Shown here piece after piece: positions 26,401-33,663 of a stretch of DNA of 64,000 bases (position 1 is its first letter; each line of letters starts with the position of its first letter). Both the position numbers and the translations under genes were made by a program. The notes beneath the pieces were generated by a model, which was not told the origin of the DNA, did not search any database, and saw only the letters and a list, made by a program, of their open reading frames with translations. Source of the DNA: Pagrus major (Eukaryota; Chordata; Actinopteri; Spariformes; Sparidae); the NCBI RefSeq assembly GCF_040436345.1, contig NC_133223.1, forward strand, positions 9,900,847 to 9,964,846, read 5' to 3'.

Positions 26401-29400
26401 TCAAATAAATCGCCGTAGTGTTGACATTCCCATCAGAGTTTCATGCTACCGCAAATGTTAGCATGCTAACATGCTAAACTAAGATTGTGAACATGGTAAA
26501 TATTATACCTGCACAAAATCATTATCTTAGCATTGTCAATGTGAGCATGTTAGCATGCCTGCATTAGCAGTTAGCTCAAAGTGCAGCGTCAGAGAGCCAC
26601 GAGCATGGCTATAGAGCCTTTTTATTTGTACTTATACATTTTTGTGATGAACATGATATTATTATAATTTGGCTCTATATATGTGGTGTTGATAATTTTT
26701 ACTTTACTTTTTAAAGGCGCAAAAATTCAAATTATCGACAGAATGTGAAGAAATAATAGTATGTATCGTGTTGCAGAGATATTTGCTGGAGTTAGCATGC
26801 TAACCAGCTAGCGGTGGCCAGTCCCACTCCATAGCTCCAACATTCCCCCAGTGCTCTGAGCTCAGTCCGAACTACTAGCTGCGCTGCTAACTGAGCTAAA
26901 TAGCTAACGGCAGCTACAGTCAGCAGCAGTTGTTTTGAATATGAATTCAGCATGTAGCCAATTCTTACCTATTGCACTTTTTATTCACCTTTTCACATTG
27001 CTTAGTTCTTAAGATTCATCAATTAAGCTGATAGACATGGATTTAAATTGTCAGTCAAAACTTTGCAGAGCCAAAGATGATGTATTTACATAACAACAAT
27101 CCAAAGTCATAGAACTTCAGTTTCCAAATGCAGAAAAGCAGAAAACTCTCATACTGAATCAGCAGATGTTTCAGTTCTTTTGGTATAAAGTCCTCATATG
27201 ATGGATCTGTGATGATGCATCTGGTTTTAAAGTTATATGCACTTGATAAATATTCCTGTCCTTCATGATTGGAGAGAACATTTATTTGTGTTAAAATCAG
27301 ACGTCAGTTATGAGGAGTAGTTTAACTCATGTTTTGCCTCCATGATATTTATTGTTCTGAACATCTGCGAACTCTCCTGCATCTCCTTCCTCTTGGAAAT
27401 AATAGTCTTGAGGCTGCAGTGTTGAAAGTTACCGCTGCTGTTTGTATTGTTCGTCTGAAAAGGTGGATGACATGAGAACAGAAACATGGAGAAGCTATCA
27501 GCAGTGAGAGGAGGAGGAGCGGTGCATTTTAAGACTTAGAGAGAAGGAAAACGTAGATGAGAAAGTGATCTGAATACTGCAGCAGCTGCCCGACATGTTA
27601 AAAAAGAATATTCTGTGTTTGTGTCAGAGTAGAGGGGAATTCACCATATTGGTTCTGCAGACCTGCTGCTGTGTGGACGATCATCAGACTGCAGAGTTGT
27701 GGTTTTCAGCAGCAGTCTGTACTCTGAGTGGAGGTGTGATACACATGGGGCTCCTCTGGATGCTGATGATTTCTCCAGCTGCCTGTGTGATTCATAAAGT
27801 GTCCGGGCTGAGAACAGGGAGCATGTGGGGGCTTTTTGAACCCTTTTTTGTTCCCTCATACCCCTTCCTCTGTCACTGTGCTGCCTGCATGTAGCGTGAG
27901 GACTGCTCCCCTACAGGGAGAGGTTAATAGTCGTGAATAGTACCTCATTTCTTTGTGACCCCTGTGACCTCATGGTTAACTACCTCTGAGGGAGGACAGC
28001 AAAGATGGGAGAGTTACAGTGCCACAGCCCCTTCTACAAACAAGAACAATATGTGACCAAAAATGTATTCTTTTAGGTTTAAAAGGTTTTAAAGGTTTAA
28101 AGAAAGAACCTACAAGCCCAGGCGTAATATTGTTAGGGATGCACGATTTTTTTCAACCAATCCTGATAACTGATAATTACCTGCCTCTTGCAACCAATAA
28201 CCAATCTTTTTTTGTTTACAGTTTTGTATTGTAAAAAGTTCCAAACATGTAGTTTATGTGCACCTGAGGATGAAAAAGGGCTGAACTGAAGTGAGTAAAG
28301 ATAAATGATTTATTAATCCAAAGCTCTAACCGTCTAACTGACATCACTTTTACCCACAAAAACAAAGAACAGTGTCAAGAGAGAATATCTGGGCTCCATG
28401 TTTGCCATCAGCAGGCGAAATCCTCTTCCTTCAGCAGAATAGGGCTGGTCTTCAAGTGCATAAATTCTGTGATTTTGTTGGTAATTGCTTTGGCCTTTGG
28501 GTTGTCTTTAGAAAACCTCCTGCAGTTTTGCCTGTTGAGTAGGCACTAGTGTAGGCGGTTGAGCACTCATCTCTTTTAGTGTGGCAAACGTCCTCCTTTA
28601 ATACACTTTGGTGGCGATGACGACTTTTTAAGTGACTTATGAGATTTGTTGTGCTACAGCCCACTTCTTTCCTCCTCCCTTGAACCCTTGCAGATCGTGT
28701 ATTGCAAATTGCTATAGTGTTGATTTCCTCTGTAACAAAAATGTCCATATGGACGACGACCTCTTGGACCCGCTAGCGTGCTGTGCTTGTTGTCTTTCTA
28801 CTCTCCCTCCCACGCCTCTTCTTCGTCTTCTCTGTGATAATGGCAGACAGAAAACCAACTTCAGAATCAGAATTCTAAATAATCATTACAATGTCCTGTT
28901 ATTGGGTCGATCTTGCATCCCTAAATATTTTGTATTCTTAAGATTGTGCTTGTATCAAACAACAAAATCTGCCAGTGATGTGAGCAAAACTCTGACCGGT
29001 TCATACTTGACTGTAGGCAATGAAACTTTTACATATCCAAGATGAAAGTCCCCTCAAGTTCTTCAAACGAGGCAGACCTGTGGGAGACTGGGACATGTTC
29101 AAAGTCTCCACTGTGTCATGTGATTTTATCCTCAATTATGAAGCAATGTGCCCATTTCATTATTAGTGCTATAATTAATCATTGATTATTTCTTTCATAA
29201 TTAGAACTGAAATATCACTGCTGATGGTTTACCATATCTGTCTGTGAAGAAGTTCAGTTCAGTTCAGTTCAGTTGAACTGAACTGAACTGAACTGAACTG
29301 TCTGTGAAGAACCAAACCATGCAACGACAGCTGTTCTGATACCTCACTGAGGAAAGACTCGTTAAATAAATGAGTGGTGGAGCGGGCACGAGTATTAATA

Positions 29401-31812
29401 TATAAACTCATGTTTTTACTTCCATGATGTAAAATAAGCCTGAACACATGTGGCCTTCTCAACACTGAGGTTTATGAAACAAAATCAGAGGTCTGCACAG
29501 CCTTTAAAATCTGACGTAAACAACGTGTGTGCGTATTTTGGTCTTTGTGCGTACACGCAGTTTTAGTCAGTTCAATTTACAATTGAACTCAAGTTTACCT
29601 TTGCAGAATGTTTCATTATATACAAGCTCTGTCCTCTTAAAAACAGGCTGACTCAACTTGTTTCAATGACTTTCTAAAATCAAGAGTAATTATTTGTAAT
29701 ACTGTGGTGCTGAAGTCTTTAACTATCAGAGAGCCCTTTAACAGCAGACACTTTCACATGTGACAGCAGGAAAAGCACAGCTGTAATCAGTAACATTAAT
29801 GAGAAGTGCAATCCATTTGGATGATCCACTTCCAAGGCCTGCTCTGTATGCTGGCTCAGTGTCAGGGCTTACTGAGACACTTCATGGAGCCAGCGTTAAT
29901 GTGATTGGTTCCATCTGTGCTTCTCCTGTGATGACAAGTCAAGGTATAGCTTTTCTCTTCAATCAGACTAATTAGATTTAATTAGTTTTGCAGTGAAGAC
30001 ACAAAAATAAAAATAAAAAAGGATATTTATTTATTTAAAGCTCCCATATTATATTCATTCAGGTTATTCATTTTATTTCCAATCTTTTCATGCTTTTAAT
30101 GTGAAAAACAAAAAGTTTTCATTTTCTAATACTGTCCATTGCTGCAGCTCCTCTATTCGTCCTCTGTCTGAATGCACCATTTCAGCTCCTGTCTCTTTAA
30201 GGGCCCCCTCCTAAAATGCCCTGTCTGCTCTGATTGGCCAGCTCTCACAGGCCTGAGCAGATAACTCCCACCATGTTTCTCCATCAGTGTTTATGTAACC
30301 ACGGCTGTGCTGGGGGCGTGGCTAAAGGCAGACTGTATAGTCGTAACATCACAACCTCACAGAAGTCCTGACGGTTCATTTGACAGCACAGTTTCTGTGT
30401 GTTCCTCTGTGGACTGACTGTTGTGATTCTTTCACAGAATTTATATAAACTAGACCTGCTTTATGATCAAACAGACAACATGGGATCTTAAAGATAGAAA
30501 TGTTGTTTTGTGTTGTGCATGTAGTCTTAAGACTGGTCCATTTCTTGAAATAAGCAAACCCATCTACTGTTCTCTGAAGAGATTCACTTGTAAAATCTAA
30601 CCTGGGTCCACCTCTGAATCACCAACTAAGTCGAAACCAATGCATGAGCATTTCATGAGCAACCGTACCGTGCTGAAGCACACCTCTTCCAACCGTGCCC
30701 GGGTCTAAAAGGTTTTATCGTGCTTGAGCACGGTACACTAGTCATACAAACTGGACTTTGGGCATCAAACGTGCTTGGGCATGGTACGGATTGCCTAGTG
30801 TGGGTGCGACCTAAAAACCATCAGGACTAGATCGCTTTAACAAGTAACATAATCAGGCTTTCATCTTTCAGAAGAACAGATCAGATATAATCACCCTAAA
30901 ATAGGAGAGAGGCCTTTGTTGCAGTCTTCCTCTGGTAAAACTTCTGATGTAAATAAACTTGACAGTCTATATTCTCATTGGGTTTCTTGTCTTCCTGCTC
31001 AGGTCCAAGCTGCACACTTCGGACACCCACACGATCCCTGCCGCACATCATCATCCATCAATGAATCAGCCTCGGCTCCATCCACCTTCACCCGCAACTC
31101 CGCCTCCTACAGGCAACGTCGGCACCACCACCACCGGGCGACGTCCCGTCTCAGAGTCCACCAGAGCCCCCACAGCCCTCACCCTCAGGCCTGCGAGGAG
31201 CTGGACGAGCAGTGGGCAGACCAGCATCACCCGGACAGCTGGAGGAGCCAGTGGAGGGGCCACCTGTCCGACTCCCTCTTCTCTCTACCCAACCTCGGCT
31301 CAGCCAGCTCCCGCTCCACCTGCTCCTCTCCTGGCCCTTCTCCCAGCCCCCACCACAGGAGCCACTCCCTCAACAGGAGCCACTCCCTCATGCCGCCCTT
31401 CAGGCTCAACGTGGACGCTCTGATTGGAGCCGAGGAGACGGACGTGGACACGGGGGACAAAGTAAATCCAGGCAGCGCTGTGGACCTCACAGTGGTGTCT
31501 GCGTACATCAAATCCAGCCTGCCACAAATGTCTCGGCCGTTATCGGCGCCACCAGAAGACATCGGACCCTCCCTCTCTCCTGGCATCCCAGAGAGCGCCT
31601 ACAGGGCGGCCACACTCGGCCGGACTCCACACAACTTCACCACCAACACCCCCTCTGCCATGTTGGGGTTACGTGTCCAAAGCACCAGTGTGAACACGAG
31701 TGCTTCTCCGTCACTGAGCGATGTGTCCATGAACCAGTCTGACAGCTGCAGCATCATCAGTGCACCAGCGGCAGACAAAGAAGAAGATGAGGACCAAGAA
31801 TTCTACATTTGA
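5238..31812 (+). CDS. fam124a: FAM124A, complete, four coding exons
   Basis: FAM124A is a conserved vertebrate protein of poorly known function. Coding exons are 5238-5293, 10606-10637, 23211-23977 and 31003-31812 (554 codons plus stop; human has 546 residues). Phases agree at every junction. Exons 1-2 encode the family-typical EDDCVDSGAETGG-SDYSPLSSTSS. Exon 3 (residues about 31-285) is the FAM124 domain, with DPFLVSIHLIADPG, CSQDFFTLSPGTPLWAVR, HYGKEIVRFTVYC and ISEVRWQTEDYDGNKILLQ. Exon 4 is a disordered Ser/Pro/His-rich tail with conserved ETDVDTGD and LTVVSAY, ending DEDQEFYI like the human ...EEFYI. DCVDSGAETGG and the C-terminus favour FAM124A over FAM124B. A CTCF-like motif and poly(A) signals follow the stop. 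The order with serpine3 and ints6 matches human 13q14. Confidence 0.96.
5826..5860 (+). other. possible 35-nt cassette exon in fam124a intron 1
   Basis: A pyrimidine-rich tract ending 'ctgttttcag' precedes 5826, and a good donor 'g|gtatgt' follows 5860. Spliced after exon 1 it would give TAG almost at once and shift the frame. If real, it is a poison exon, an alternative leader exon, or an exon of a non-coding isoform. There is no transcript evidence; it may be a chance pair of sites. Confidence 0.25.
6125..6345. repeat. dispersed repeat, copy 1 of a pair in fam124a introns
   Basis: Shares long blocks with 22140-22395, including 'atcatatggatgcagttat', 'cattacataatcaccatcagt'-type sequence and 'ggtcaggagggct'. 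Copy 1 lacks about 25 bp after 'gtggaaag' that copy 2 has. A GC-rich tail to about 6480 ('ctctcacacagacggcg') resembles the end of the same hAT-like teleost element. Confidence 0.6.
8640..8890. repeat. dispersed repeat ('ttaggttaagttgaggcaataaaac' family)
   Basis: Contains the stretch 'agttaggttaagttgaggc ... ctcggttaggtttgagaaaagatcagg'. Related pieces lie at 42230-42330 and, inverted, at 35690-35810 ('aaccctaaccaagtggatt ... taaacccaaccagac'). It matches a common teleost repeat in which 'ttaggtt' blocks precede 'agaaaagatca'. Confidence 0.5.
8930..9165. repeat. possible LTR-like remnant
   Basis: 'tgtcatgcccctccctgat', then 'cacctgtggct' and 'gtgtatttaagtctg', followed by C/T-rich sequence. 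This resembles teleost LTR or DIRS-type terminal sequences with a TATA-like 'tatttaag'. No partner LTR or coding region was found, so it would be a solo remnant. Confidence 0.3.
9925..10310. repeat. degraded copy of the 'aagtaactaagtac' repeat family
   Basis: Fragments such as 'aagtaaaagcaaggac', 'ttcaagta' and 'gtggaatgcagtacaagtagcataaaat' match the order of the element at 59530-59980 read in reverse. The copy is old and broken. Confidence 0.4.
11122..11175. repeat. (GT)n microsatellite
   Basis: About 26 uninterrupted GT units inside fam124a intron 2, just upstream of a second, CA-oriented microsatellite. Confidence 0.95.
11358..11427. repeat. (CA)n microsatellite
   Basis: About 34 CA units with one CG interruption. 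With the GT tract ~190 bp upstream it forms inverted dinucleotide arrays that could pair in a transcript of fam124a intron 2. Confidence 0.95.
13120..13560. repeat. probable MITE-like repeat ('taaagtccccatgaagtcaaaa')
   Basis: Begins with 'ttaaagtccccatgaagtc' and contains 'ctgattggataaagtggtc', a pattern recalled from several teleost introns. The right end is not clear. Recognition is from memory only. Confidence 0.35.
15450..15840. mobile_element. possible Tc1/mariner-like remnant
   Basis: The stretch around 15640-15770 ('ttcaagtgctcccataaatg', 'aggacagtccatgatag', 'ggtctacaggtcgttctg') reads like decayed Tc1-type transposon sequence in reverse orientation. No intact transposase frame or DD(E) motif survives, and terminal repeats were not found. 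Confidence 0.3.
18430..18955. mobile_element. foldback/MITE element with 'TTTTCGACCA' inverted ends
   Basis: The left end 'cttttcgaccaaagagaacc' followed by 'atgctggttctggg' mirrors the right end, whose reverse complement reads 'attttcgaccagggaggttc' followed by 'ggtgctggttcag'. Internal inverted similarity is visible. It is a roughly 520-bp non-autonomous DNA transposon in fam124a intron 2. Confidence 0.6.
19480..19556. repeat. imperfect (CA)n microsatellite
   Basis: CA-rich tract interrupted by 'cg' and 'tg' units, inside fam124a intron 2. Confidence 0.9.
20312..20430. repeat. two adjacent imperfect (GT)n microsatellites
   Basis: A GT array with GTGC interruptions at 20312-20373 and a second short array at 20411-20430, inside fam124a intron 2. 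Confidence 0.9.
20636..20682. other. 12-bp stem-loop
   Basis: 'taacttgcttgt' at 20636-20647 is perfectly complementary to 'acaagcaagtta' at 20671-20682, with a 23-nt loop. It is too short for a typical microRNA precursor and has no sign of function. Confidence 0.4.
21015..21345. repeat. dispersed teleost repeat ('ggaacagttcacccaa' family)
   Basis: Starts 'attaaaggaacagttcaccc' and includes 'ctccagtctctggaag', 'gatcacaaactgat' and 'agctgctaagctaaaagcgt', in the order of a common percomorph MITE-like repeat. It lies in fam124a intron 2. Confidence 0.6.
21850..21995. promoter_or_regulatory. candidate conserved non-coding element
   Basis: High-complexity, non-repetitive segment in fam124a intron 2 with two TAAT cores ('cctcctaatggcactaatga') in GC-balanced surroundings. 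It differs in texture from the repeats around it. This is suggestive of an enhancer only; conservation has not been measured. Confidence 0.25.
22022..22560. repeat. dispersed hAT-like repeat, copy 2 of a pair
   Basis: Begins 'gccattttcacacagagac', a typical terminal sequence of a GC-rich teleost hAT-like MITE. From 22140 to 22395 it matches the copy at 6125-6345. The right boundary is uncertain; related blocks ('agttgccagcgacagtaac', 'agttgccaaagacactacc') continue to about 22590. Confidence 0.55.
24160..26200. other. fam124a intron 3, first part: no gene recognised
   Basis: No coding exon, RNA gene or clear element seen. A high-complexity block at about 25545-25690 ('tgaggtcagatctctggctg', 'cttatccccagataactaaag' with a GATA-type core) could be regulatory. 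The rest is ordinary AT-rich intron. Confidence 0.4.
26455..26600. repeat. 'gttagcatgctaac' teleost repeat, copy
   Basis: Contains 'gttagcatgctaacatgctaaac', then 'attgtgaacatggtaa' and further 'agcatgttagcatgcc'. It shares its core with copies at 37225-37475, 48660-49020 and 59410-59525. A second GCTA-rich block follows at 26790-26920. Confidence 0.6.
28134..28923 (-). mobile_element. hAT-family DNA transposon, internally deleted, with BED-finger remnant
   Basis: A 790-bp element with terminal inverted repeats: left 'tagggatgcacgat' and right end read in reverse 'tagggatgcaagat'. It is flanked by 8-bp target duplications, 'aatattgt' (28126-28133) and 'aatatttt' (28924-28931), seven of eight matching. 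An 8-bp duplication is the hAT hallmark. On the minus strand, 28452-28748 keeps a fragment with IAICNTRSARV, GCSTTNLISHLKSRH and a following basic stretch, which is the BED-type zinc finger at the N-terminus of ZBED-like hAT transposases. The catalytic domain and the RNase H-like and dimerisation regions are absent, so the element cannot encode an active transposase. Confidence 0.8.
29238..29311. repeat. near-perfect palindrome of GTTCA/TGAAC units flanked by direct repeats
   Basis: Arms of 24 bp (29251-29274 and 29276-29299) built from the 5-bp unit 'agttc' and its complement, with a single-base centre. The palindrome is bracketed by a 14-bp direct repeat, 'ctgtctgtgaagaa', at 29238-29251 and 29298-29311. 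It lies in fam124a intron 3. Confidence 0.9.
29780..29995. promoter_or_regulatory. candidate conserved non-coding element with TAATTA sites
   Basis: High-complexity intronic block ending in 'gactaattagatttaattag', two homeodomain-type TAATTA cores, and containing 'gtaacattaatgag' and 'gcgttaatgtgattgg'. It is free of recognisable repeats. The enhancer role is inference from texture and motif density. Confidence 0.35.
30030..30420. repeat. dispersed teleost repeat ('tgtctctttaagggccccc' family)
   Basis: Contains the ordered blocks 'actgtccattgctgcagc', 'tcagctcctgtctctttaag' and 'tgctctgattggccagctc', characteristic of a frequent fish MITE-like element, followed by 'gggggcgtggctaa'. Confidence 0.5.
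30650..30810. repeat. repeat with 'cgtgcttgagcacggtac' inverted motifs
   Basis: Several self-complementary pieces: 'accgtgctgaagcacacc', 'cgtgcttgagcacggtac', 'cgtgcttgggcatggtac'. It ends 'agtgtgggtgcgac'. It looks like the end of a teleost DNA transposon and sits ~190 bp upstream of fam124a exon 4. Confidence 0.45.
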
Positions 31813-32160
31813 TGTGTTGTTAGAAGCTGAGAGGACTCACAGCTCTACTCTGCCCCCTGGTGTCTGATAGGTAAACAAACAGTGAGCACAAACTGTATCT
31901 CATGTTCTCATGTATTTGTGAAGGTTTTGCATGTAGATTAAAGCTTTGTAAATGTCAGGTTATATATAAGTACATGGAATTACAATGACATAACTATACA
32001 GAAACACTACTCAATAAACCTTTTTTCTCCTTCATAACACTTTAAGGTAACCTTAGAACCTCGACTCTCCATTTTATTTAATTTGAAGTGTTTATCTGAA
32101 CAGCTGGGTCCAGCATCAACATGAGAATATAATAAACTGTATTTATTTACAGAACATATG
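31813..32160 (+). terminator. fam124a 3' UTR with poly(A) signals
   Basis: Follows the stop codon. Candidate poly(A) signals are ATTAAA near 31939 and AATAAA near 32012 ('ctcaataaacc') and 32130 ('aataataaactg'). A CTCF-like motif in reverse orientation lies at 31849-31866. Which signal is used cannot be told from sequence. Confidence 0.55.
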
Positions 32161-32339
32161 CAAACAGTGTAACAGTGATTATCTTAAAGCCAGAGGGCCA
32201 AAGGTACCTCGTCAAGTTAGTTAGAATGACAGCAAAGTGACTACGAGTTTAGTATTTCATGTCCTTCTATCACGAGTCAAAGAAACTGAAGGATCTCAAA
32301 GCCACACCCACAAAGTAAAGCAGCTCAGCTCAGAAGTAG

Positions 32340-32590
32340 ACAGTGGTGGAATGTAACTGAGTACAATTACTCAAGTACTGGACTTTGAATCCAAATCTGA
32401 GGTATCTACACTTTAGTTGTTTCACCATTTCATGATCACACTGTATCTCACACAGACTTACTGTACTTGTTACCCCACTACATACTCTTCTCTATATACT
32501 CCTGACAAATATAGTTATTAAGATTTTAACTCCACTGCATATGAAGAACTTTTAAATTATGATGTATTATAAAAGACATGTAGCTGTTAA
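32340..32590 (+). repeat. 'aagtaactaagtac' repeat family, forward copy
   Basis: Starts 'cagtggtggaatgtaactga' and continues with 'caattactcaagtactgg'. It matches the copy at 59530. Immediately after it (about 32600-32770) lies an inverted piece of the element at 45530, recognisable by 'ttgatttcaacttctcaaatgtg'. Confidence 0.65.
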
Positions 32591-32979
32591 ACAGTCAGTC
32601 AATGAGCTGATTAGTGTTTTGGTCATGGATTCGTCTTTCAGGTCGTTTTTCATCACAAATGTCTGAAAAATTTCTTGATTTCAACTTCTCAAATGTGTTA
32701 AATCCCAGTAAATAAAGAATCATTAGAGGTTTGGACTGTTAGCCAGAGAAAATAAACCATCTGATGGTATCACTGTGAGCTCTGGATCATTTTGGAGACA
32801 TGTACCCTTCTTTGGTTGGAGATAGTGTAGGCCACCAGTATAACTAAAAACAAACACCCAGCCCTGACAAAATTACAACACACATAACATGTTGCATGTC
32901 TTTACACACTCACGTACCATTAATGTAGTGTTGTGTTTCTGTCCCCTGGATTAATGTACATCTGGTCTTCACTGTCCTT

Positions 32980-33048
32980 TTAGCTCTGCTGGATGTCCTT
33001 CTTCACTTCTTCTGCTGTCTGGTTGGCAGATGTATCAGAGTGTGTCCG
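32980..33048 (-). CDS. candidate alternative terminal exon, unrecognised
   Basis: Minus-strand 69-nt stretch after the acceptor-like 'tgtttttggtag'. It reads RTHSDTSANQTAEEVKKDIQ... and ends in a stop. Its acidic, Gln/Thr-rich composition resembles the tail of the exon at 33664-33904. It could be an alternative last exon of that gene, but no convincing donor joins them in frame. Low confidence. Confidence 0.2.
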   Translation of the reverse strand, partial: RTHSDTSANQTAEEVKKDIQQS

Positions 33049-33663
33049 CTACCAAAAACAAGGTTTAGCACTTACAAACAAGCACTTATACACTGAACCT
33101 CAACTCTGAGCTAACAACTGAAAAGCAGCATCGAGCTGCAGGGTTGGTGATCATTCTCTTCACATGACGATTTAATAGAAAAATATCACATCAGCAGCAG
33201 AAGATGGAAGAAGATACTGACAGGCAGGTCAGATTAGTGAATGCTAGACTTTGCCCAGTTTGCCATTCTGCTGAGAGTTCAAAAACCTAGTTATAATTTA
33301 TAACATCATTTATAAGGTTTTATAAGGTTTATAGTTTGGTTGATGGTGAGGTAATACATTTGAAGTCAATTCAAAATAAAACAGTGCTTTCACAGAGGGG
33401 TTAAAAATACAGTCTTACTATAAAACTTGTAAGAAGAAGAAACTGATATAAATGATTAAGTGTAGAAAAGAGAATAATAAGGTGAGGTCGAGGAGGAACA
33501 AGTTGTTCTACCTGTTTTTTAAAGTCTTTAATGTGACACAATGCTGCCCTCTTGTGTTGAACTTTAAAGTTTTCATTTGTATATAGGATTTGTACATCAT
33601 CATTAAAGAGCTGCTTCTTGATTTTAAACCACTCTCTAAATGAATAAACTCAGATAATCCATC

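Noticed and set aside
30959..31742. Alternative long frames over fam124a exon 4 (for example 30959-31423, 31212-31742 plus; 31227-31586 minus)
   Set aside because: Shadows of the true frame, which alone contains ETDVDTGD and LTVVSAY and ends in the family-typical EFYI.
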